Positions 16,274 to 20,362 of a stretch of DNA of 20,362 bases are shown here, one piece after another (the stretch's first letter is position 1; each line of letters starts with the position of its first letter). The position numbers were made by a program, and so were the translations under genes. Source of the stretch: Oscillospiraceae bacterium (lineage in GTDB: Bacteria > Bacillota > Clostridia > Oscillospirales > Ruminococcaceae); assembly GCA_029240015.1 (NCBI GenBank), contig JARBTU010000004.1, positions 1 to 20,362 of the forward strand, written 5' to 3'. The notes beneath the pieces are model-generated. The model was given only the letters and a program-made list of their open reading frames with translations. It did not search any database and was not told where the DNA came from.

Positions 16274-17086
16274 ATGAGTTGTAAAATATCTGATATTTTG
16301 TTGGTATCTGACTTGGACGGAACTTTGCTTACAGAAGACAAAACGGTGTCAAAAAGAAATATGGAAGCCATCAGACGGTTTGAACAGCTTGGCGGACGGT
16401 TTACCATAGCTACGGGAAGATCGGTGATATCTACAAAAAGATATGCTGAGATTATCGGAGTCAAAAATCCTGTCATCGTTTTTAATGGTGCGGCAATATA
16501 TGACTATGAGGCAGATAAACTGTTGTGGAGTTCCCAACTTGAAGACAGCACCAGAACCTATTTGACCGAAGTGCAAAAGAATTATCCTCAAGTCGGGATT
16601 GAGATTTTATGCAAAGATAAGACCTATGTTATCAGTTATAACGATATTGTTCGAATACATATGGATATAGAGCATCTGGAATATACCCTATGCACCCTTG
16701 ATGAAGTTCCTGATGGATGGATTAAAGTTTTGTTTGCGCTGGGACATGATTTGGTAAGCGAGTTTGATACGTTTATGACATCGAAAGATTATCAGAATGT
16801 AGATTTTATTTTGTCCAGTGTTAATTATTACGAAATGCTTCCAAAAGGTAACTCAAAAGGAGCGGCACTAGACCATCTTACAAAATTCATGGGAGCGAAT
16901 CCAAATAACGTTGCGTCTATTGGAGATTATAATAATGATATTGAAATGATCAAAAAATCTATGATAGGTGCCGCAGTAGAAAATGCACTTGACACAGTCA
17001 AACAACATGCGGATCTGGTTGTATCATCCAATGATAGAGACGGGTTTGCTGAACTGGTTGATTATTTGATTGAAAATTTTGGTTGA
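16274..17086 (+). CDS. Cof-type HAD-IIB family hydrolase
   Basis: This 270-residue protein is a HAD-superfamily phosphatase of the Cof/IIB type, which typically dephosphorylates sugar phosphates, phosphorylated cofactors or flavin-related compounds. Motif I is DLDGTL, with nucleophile and acid D13 and D15. Motif II is ATGRS with T47. The motif III lysine is K195 in KGNSKGAAL. Motif IV is GDYNNDIEM with D218 and D222. The alpha/beta C2 cap lies between motifs II and III. All catalytic residues are intact; the substrate cannot be predicted. ATG 16274 is chosen because CGGAGGGA (16262-16269) is directly upstream; an in-frame TTG at 16247 lacks a site. It seems to have its own promoter and no functional link to its neighbours. 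Confidence 0.93.
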   Translation: MSCKISDILLVSDLDGTLLTEDKTVSKRNMEAIRRFEQLGGRFTIATGRSVISTKRYAEIIGVKNPVIVFNGAAIYDYEADKLLWSSQLEDSTRTYLTEVQKNYPQVGIEILCKDKTYVISYNDIVRIHMDIEHLEYTLCTLDEVPDGWIKVLFALGHDLVSEFDTFMTSKDYQNVDFILSSVNYYEMLPKGNSKGAALDHLTKFMGANPNNVASIGDYNNDIEMIKKSMIGAAVENALDTVKQHADLVVSSNDRDGFAELVDYLIENFG

Positions 17087-17172
17087 GTTTAAAAGTCCTT
17101 TGGCTTTTAATAATAAATAAACACCTAGGATTCTTTTAAGATTGTATTGTTGAGAAAGGAATGGAAGTTAAA

Positions 17173-18015
17173 ATGGAAATGGCAGAAAAGAAAGAACTTT
17201 CTGTGATCGCTTGTCGAGTGAGAATGGGAGCAATAGAGGGTATTTTTCATGCAAAGTCCGGTCATCCGGGAGGTTCATTGTCGATTGCTGATACATTAAC
17301 TTACTTGTATTTTAAAGAAATGAATGTGGATCCTAAAGATCCGAAAATGGAAGATAGAGATCGATTTGTTCTTTCGAAAGGGCACTGTGCCCCTGCACTT
17401 TATGCGGTGTTAGCGGAAAAAGGATTTTTTCCAACAGAAGAACTTAAGAAATTAAGAAAAGTCGGCGCAATGCTTCAAGGGCATCCGGATATGAAAGGCA
17501 CACCCGGCGTTGATATGAGCACAGGCTCGTTGGGTCAGGGGATATCCGCTGCTGTCGGAATGGCTCTATCCGCGAAGATGTTCGGGAAAAATTACAGAGT
17601 TTTTGCTGCACTTGGAGATGGAGAACTTCAAGAAGGACAGGTTTGGGAAGCAGCAATGCTTGCTGGGCATTATAATCTTGATAATTTAATTGCAGTTGTA
17701 GATAATAATGGGCTTCAAATTGACGGAAAGTGTACAGACATTTGTTCGCCGGAGCCGATAACAGATAAATTTGCGGCATTCGGCTGGCATGTAATCACCA
17801 TTGACGGACATGATTTTGACGATATTGAACGTGCGTTTAATGAAGCAAGACAGGTAACAAATAAGCCAACCGCTATCATTCAAAAAAGCGTGAAGGGCAA
17901 GTATGTTTCGTTTATGGAAAACAATGTTGCATGGCATGGAGCGGCACCAAATGCGGAGCAATATGAAATTGCAGTGAATGATTTAAAAGCAAAATTAGCT
18001 GAATTGGAGGCATAA
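17173..18015 (+). CDS. Transketolase, N-terminal (TPP-binding) subunit
   Basis: This is the first half of a split transketolase, which with the next gene moves two-carbon units between sugar phosphates in the pentose phosphate pathway. The roughly 280-residue chain has SGHPGGSLS near the N-terminus (H31). The thiamine-diphosphate/magnesium motif starts GDG at 148-150 and ends NN at 178-179. The start is uncertain. ATG 17161 directly abuts AAAGGA, which is too close, so ATG 17173 is preferred, using GGAAG (17163-17167); ATG 17179 is also possible. The gene for the other half starts four bases after this stop. Split transketolases are common in Clostridia and Archaea, so this is not a broken gene. 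Confidence 0.95.
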   Translation: MEMAEKKELSVIACRVRMGAIEGIFHAKSGHPGGSLSIADTLTYLYFKEMNVDPKDPKMEDRDRFVLSKGHCAPALYAVLAEKGFFPTEELKKLRKVGAMLQGHPDMKGTPGVDMSTGSLGQGISAAVGMALSAKMFGKNYRVFAALGDGELQEGQVWEAAMLAGHYNLDNLIAVVDNNGLQIDGKCTDICSPEPITDKFAAFGWHVITIDGHDFDDIERAFNEARQVTNKPTAIIQKSVKGKYVSFMENNVAWHGAAPNAEQYEIAVNDLKAKLAELEA

Positions 18016-18019
18016 TAAT

Positions 18020-18970
18020 ATGGCAGAGATAATAAATAAAGCGACAAGAGACAGTTATGGCGAGACGCTGGTTGCTCTTGGAGAAGAATATGATAATCTT
18101 GTTGTTTTGGATGCCGATTTAGCGAAAGCAACAAAAACAGAGATGTTCATGAAAAAGTTCCCTGAAAGATTTATAGACTGCGGAATCGCAGAGAGCAACA
18201 TGATGGGTGTTGCAGCTGGAATTGCGTCAACGGGAAAAATCGTGTTTGCAAGTTCTTTTGCAATGTTTGCTGCCGGCAGAGCGTTTGAAATTGTAAGGAA
18301 TTCAATCGGATATCCGCATTTGAACGTAAAAATCGGAGCGACCCATGCAGGGATTTCGGTTGGAGAAGACGGTGCAACTCACCAATGCTGTGAGGATATC
18401 GCTTTAATGCGTACTATACCGGGAATGGTAATCATCAACCCTGCGGACGATGTGGAAGCCAAAGCCGCTGTAAGGGCCGCTGCAAAGCATGTGGGTCCTG
18501 TTTATATGAGATTCGGAAGACTGGCTGTTCCTGTGTTCAACGATGAAGCAAGCTACAAGTTCGAGATCGGAAAAGGAATTCAAATTAAGGACGGTAATGA
18601 TGTTACGATTATTGCAACAGGGCTTATGGTAAATGAAGCAATAGAAGCATCGAAAGTTCTTAAAGAACAAGGAATTAACGCAAGAATTATCAATATTCAT
18701 ACCATCAAACCGATTGATAAAGAGATTATTATCAAAGCCGCAAAAGAAACAGGCGTTTTGGTGACGGTGGAAGAACACAACATAATCGGTGGTTTGGGAA
18801 GCGCTGTTTGTGATGTCGTAACAGAATCGGTTCCTGTTCCGGTTGTTAAAATCGGTGTTGAAGATCAGTACGGCATGTCGGGTCCTGCTTTGGAACTTTT
18901 GAAAGTGTTTGGGCTCAGTGCTGAAAATATTGTTGAAAAAACAAAATATGCGCTCACTTTGAAAAAGTAA
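18020..18970 (+). CDS. Transketolase, C-terminal (pyrimidine-binding) subunit
   Basis: This 316-residue chain holds the pyrimidine-binding domain and the C-terminal domain of transketolase and should pair with the preceding subunit, each active site lying at their interface. DCGIAESNM carries the glutamate that activates thiamine diphosphate (E58). FASSFAMFAAGRAFE and THAGISVGEDGATHQ are typical of the family, and the C-terminal domain follows from about residue 190. DXS shares this fold but is one chain, so the split two-gene form favours transketolase. The ATG has GGAGG (18006-18010), nine bases upstream, inside the last codons of the first subunit. A terminator follows directly. Confidence 0.95.
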   Translation: MAEIINKATRDSYGETLVALGEEYDNLVVLDADLAKATKTEMFMKKFPERFIDCGIAESNMMGVAAGIASTGKIVFASSFAMFAAGRAFEIVRNSIGYPHLNVKIGATHAGISVGEDGATHQCCEDIALMRTIPGMVIINPADDVEAKAAVRAAAKHVGPVYMRFGRLAVPVFNDEASYKFEIGKGIQIKDGNDVTIIATGLMVNEAIEASKVLKEQGINARIINIHTIKPIDKEIIIKAAKETGVLVTVEEHNIIGGLGSAVCDVVTESVPVPVVKIGVEDQYGMSGPALELLKVFGLSAENIVEKTKYALTLKK

Positions 18971-18989
18971 GTGGTATCATAATCCTGTA

Positions 18990-19022
18990 AAAACTGTGCC
19001 ATAAAATTGGCGCAGTTTTTAT
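18990..19022 (+). terminator. Rho-independent terminator after the transketolase pair
   Basis: AAAACTGTGCC (18990-19000) pairs with GGCGCAGTTTT (19009-19019) in an 11-base-pair stem with one G-U pair and an 8-base loop. The stem runs into TTTTTAT. It begins 19 bases after the stop of the transketolase C subunit, so the pair forms its own transcript end. The AT-rich tail contains TATAAT (19022-19027), but no -35 box at proper distance is seen. Confidence 0.85.
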
Positions 19023-19044
19023 ATAATTGGAAAGAAGGCTTGAA

Positions 19045-19716
19045 ATGATACAGTTTAACAATGAATGGGATACAATTTTAGAAGATGAGTTTAAAAAAGC
19101 TTATTATTTGGAAGTTAGGGAGTTTTTGAAGCATGAATATAAAACTCAAAAGATACATCCCAGTATGTATGACATTTTTAACGCACTAAAATTGGCATCA
19201 TATAGTGACATAAAAGCTGTTATTCTGGGCCAAGACCCTTACCACGGACAGGGCCAGGCACACGGACTTTGTTTCTCGGTTAAAAAGGGGGTCGCCCCAC
19301 CTCCATCACTTCATAATATTTTTAAAGAAATACATGACGATACAGGGGCCTCCACCTTCCGTCACGGAGAACTTACAAGCTGGGCAAAACAAGGTGTATT
19401 GCTCTTGAACACCGTGCTTACGGTTCGTGAAGGTGCTCCTAACAGCCATAAGGGAAAAGGCTGGGAGATTTTTACCGACAATGTTATATCCATACTCAGC
19501 CAAAGACAGGATCCAATCGTTTTCATTCTTTGGGGTGCTAACGCGAAAAGCAAAACGGCTCTTATCACAAATCCGAACCATCTGATTTTGACGGCAGCTC
19601 ATCCAAGCCCATTGTCAGCGCACAATGGGTTCTTTGGGTGCAGACATTTTTCCAAGACAAATGAATTTTTAAAAGGCATTGGAAAATCCCCGATAAACTG
19701 GGAAATTGATTTATAA
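19045..19716 (+). CDS. ung: Uracil-DNA glycosylase (family 1)
   Basis: Ung removes uracil from DNA, produced by cytosine deamination or dUMP incorporation, and starts base excision repair. The 223-residue protein has the water-activating motif GQDPYHG with catalytic D64 and H67. The uracil-binding segment GLCFSV, the strand FILWGANAK and the leucine-loop motif HPSPLSAHNGFFG (from H186) follow. Length and motifs are normal for family 1. The ATG has AAGAAGG (19032-19038) six bases upstream; an in-frame TTG at 19027 is poorer. It is flanked by terminators on both sides and so is probably transcribed alone, although I could not find a clean promoter in the short gap before it. Confidence 0.97.
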   Translation: MIQFNNEWDTILEDEFKKAYYLEVREFLKHEYKTQKIHPSMYDIFNALKLASYSDIKAVILGQDPYHGQGQAHGLCFSVKKGVAPPPSLHNIFKEIHDDTGASTFRHGELTSWAKQGVLLLNTVLTVREGAPNSHKGKGWEIFTDNVISILSQRQDPIVFILWGANAKSKTALITNPNHLILTAAHPSPLSAHNGFFGCRHFSKTNEFLKGIGKSPINWEIDL

Positions 19717-19748
19717 TATTCTTTTTGATTATTTATAGCAACAATTAT

Positions 19749-19784
19749 AAAAAAATCTCATACTGTTTAGTATGAGATTTTTTT
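19749..19784. terminator. Strong bidirectional terminator after ung
   Basis: Two perfect 16-base arms (19749-19764 and 19769-19784) surround the loop GTTT. The core is TCTCATACT/AGTATGAGA with seven A on the left and seven T on the right, so it can stop transcription in both directions. It begins 33 bases after the ung stop and isolates ung from the peptidase gene. Confidence 0.93.
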
Positions 19785-19811
19785 ATATACAATTTTTTAT
19801 AACGTCCAATA

Positions 19812-19833
19812 AGTTGCATAAAAGCGTGCAACT
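19812..19833. repeat. Perfect inverted repeat upstream of the M23 peptidase
   Basis: AGTTGCA (19812-19818) and TGCAACT (19827-19833) are perfect inverted copies separated by 8 bases, about 60 bases before the peptidase start codon. The size and placement would fit an operator or a small leader hairpin. No convincing promoter boxes could be fixed around it (TATATT at 19852-19857 is a possible -10), so the role is open. Confidence 0.45.
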
Positions 19834-19893
19834 CGTAGTAAATAGATACGGTATATTGAGGGGTATATTTTAAAAGAAAGAGAGGAGAATGTT

Positions 19894-20362
19894 ATGAACA
19901 GTCCATATAAAGGCAAATATCGAGTGTCGCAGGAATACAAAGGTAATGCGCATGATGGAATGGATTTAATCGGCGTTGACAGCAAAAATATTTATTCTAC
20001 TATTAATGGTGTTGTTGAGATTGCAGGCTGGGAAAACGAGGATAATAAGGGTCAAGGGTTTGGTATGTATATACGTATAAAGCAGGACAACAGCAATGAT
20101 AAGTATTATTTCGGGCATTTATCGGCTTTCAAATGCAAGGTGGGACAAATCGTAAAAAAAGGGGACTTAATTGGCATTGAAGGAAACACGGGGAATTCCT
20201 CGGGCTCTCATTGTCATTATTGTGTCAGAACAAACGGGGATAAAACCAAGCACAAAGATGTGTCACAACTAATCGGAATTCCAAACGAGATTAGTATCTA
20301 TGAACAAATAAAAGACGGATGGAAAAAGGTTGATAAGTTGTGGCACTACTATAAAGACGGGG
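19894..20362 (+). CDS. M23 family peptidase, endolysin-like, partial (runs off the end)
   Basis: The first 156 residues are visible. A complete M23 (LytM-type) zinc endopeptidase domain spans about 3-128. HDGMD gives zinc ligands H20 and D24, GHLS gives H75, and SHCHY gives H106 and H108. Such enzymes cut peptide bridges of peptidoglycan. From residue 142, GWKKVDKLWHYYKDG matches the start of a choline-binding-like cell-wall-binding repeat, so a repeat domain probably continues beyond the window. There is no signal peptide or membrane segment, as in phage endolysins released by a holin. The ATG has GAGGAGA (19882-19888) five bases upstream. It may be a prophage or domesticated lysin. Alternatives are a bacteriocin-like secreted lysin or a housekeeping autolysin. 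Confidence 0.85.
   Translation, partial: MNSPYKGKYRVSQEYKGNAHDGMDLIGVDSKNIYSTINGVVEIAGWENEDNKGQGFGMYIRIKQDNSNDKYYFGHLSAFKCKVGQIVKKGDLIGIEGNTGNSSGSHCHYCVRTNGDKTKHKDVSQLIGIPNEISIYEQIKDGWKKVDKLWHYYKDG

Noticed and set aside
17089..17110. TTAAAAG/CTTTTAA hairpin after the HAD gene
   Set aside because: The stem is AT-rich with a bulge, and the downstream sequence has no T tract; it could be a weak stop, but I cannot support a terminator.
17173..18970. Split transketolase as a frameshifted or broken gene
   Set aside because: The two halves have their own start codons, the second has a GGAGG site, they break between domains, and split transketolases are normal in Clostridia and Archaea.
19797..19985. 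Antisense reading frame of 62 codons across the terminator-peptidase gap
   Set aside because: It is the complement of the leader and the clear M23 N-terminus, with no ribosome binding site or recognisable protein features.

Overview
This window is a run of 20 protein genes, all on the plus strand, packed with short gaps or small overlaps. The base composition is low in GC. The gene set (sepF, divIVA, ylmH, a YlbF/YmcA-family protein, hfq, a split transketolase, a MutL with endonuclease motifs) and the strong purine-rich ribosome binding sites point to a Gram-positive Firmicute, most likely of the class Clostridia. I cannot name the genus from the sequence alone. No tRNA, rRNA, CRISPR array, insertion sequence or origin is visible, and no stretch longer than about 180 bases lacks a gene.

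Region 1 (about 1-7980) is a DNA-repair and RNA-modification operon: miaB, a YlbF/YmcA-family gene, mutS, mutL, miaA and hfq. The first four match the Bacillus subtilis ymcB-ymcA-(cotE)-mutS-mutL order, without cotE. MiaA and MiaB carry out consecutive steps on tRNA A37 (prenylation, then methylthiolation), and MutS/MutL do mismatch repair. A promoter is inferred ahead of miaB, and another ahead of hfq that overlaps the end of miaA.

Region 2 (about 7980-14710) is the Gram-positive division cluster: a membrane-anchored HlyD-like protein, a YggS/YlmE PLP-binding protein, sepF, ylmH, divIVA and ileS. This follows B. subtilis ylmE-sepF-ylmG-ylmH-divIVA-ileS, but ylmG is missing and there is no room for a T-box ahead of ileS. 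A hairpin follows ileS.

Region 3 (about 14750-17090) holds lspA (lipoprotein signal peptidase), an RluA/RluD-family pseudouridine synthase overlapping it, and a Cof-type HAD phosphatase with its own predicted promoter.

Region 4 (about 17160-20362) holds a transketolase split into N- and C-terminal subunits, a good terminator, uracil-DNA glycosylase, a very strong bidirectional terminator, and the start of an M23 peptidase. That last protein has no signal peptide and enters a cell-wall-binding repeat just before the window ends, so it looks like an endolysin.

Most of the window is conserved housekeeping DNA, and I did not find a convincing new system. The points most worth a second look are the HlyD-like protein in the division cluster and its ambiguous start, the cysteine-rich tail of the YmcA-like protein, the absence of a T-box before ileS, the signal-less M23 protein, and a 15-base promoter core shared by miaB and the HAD gene.
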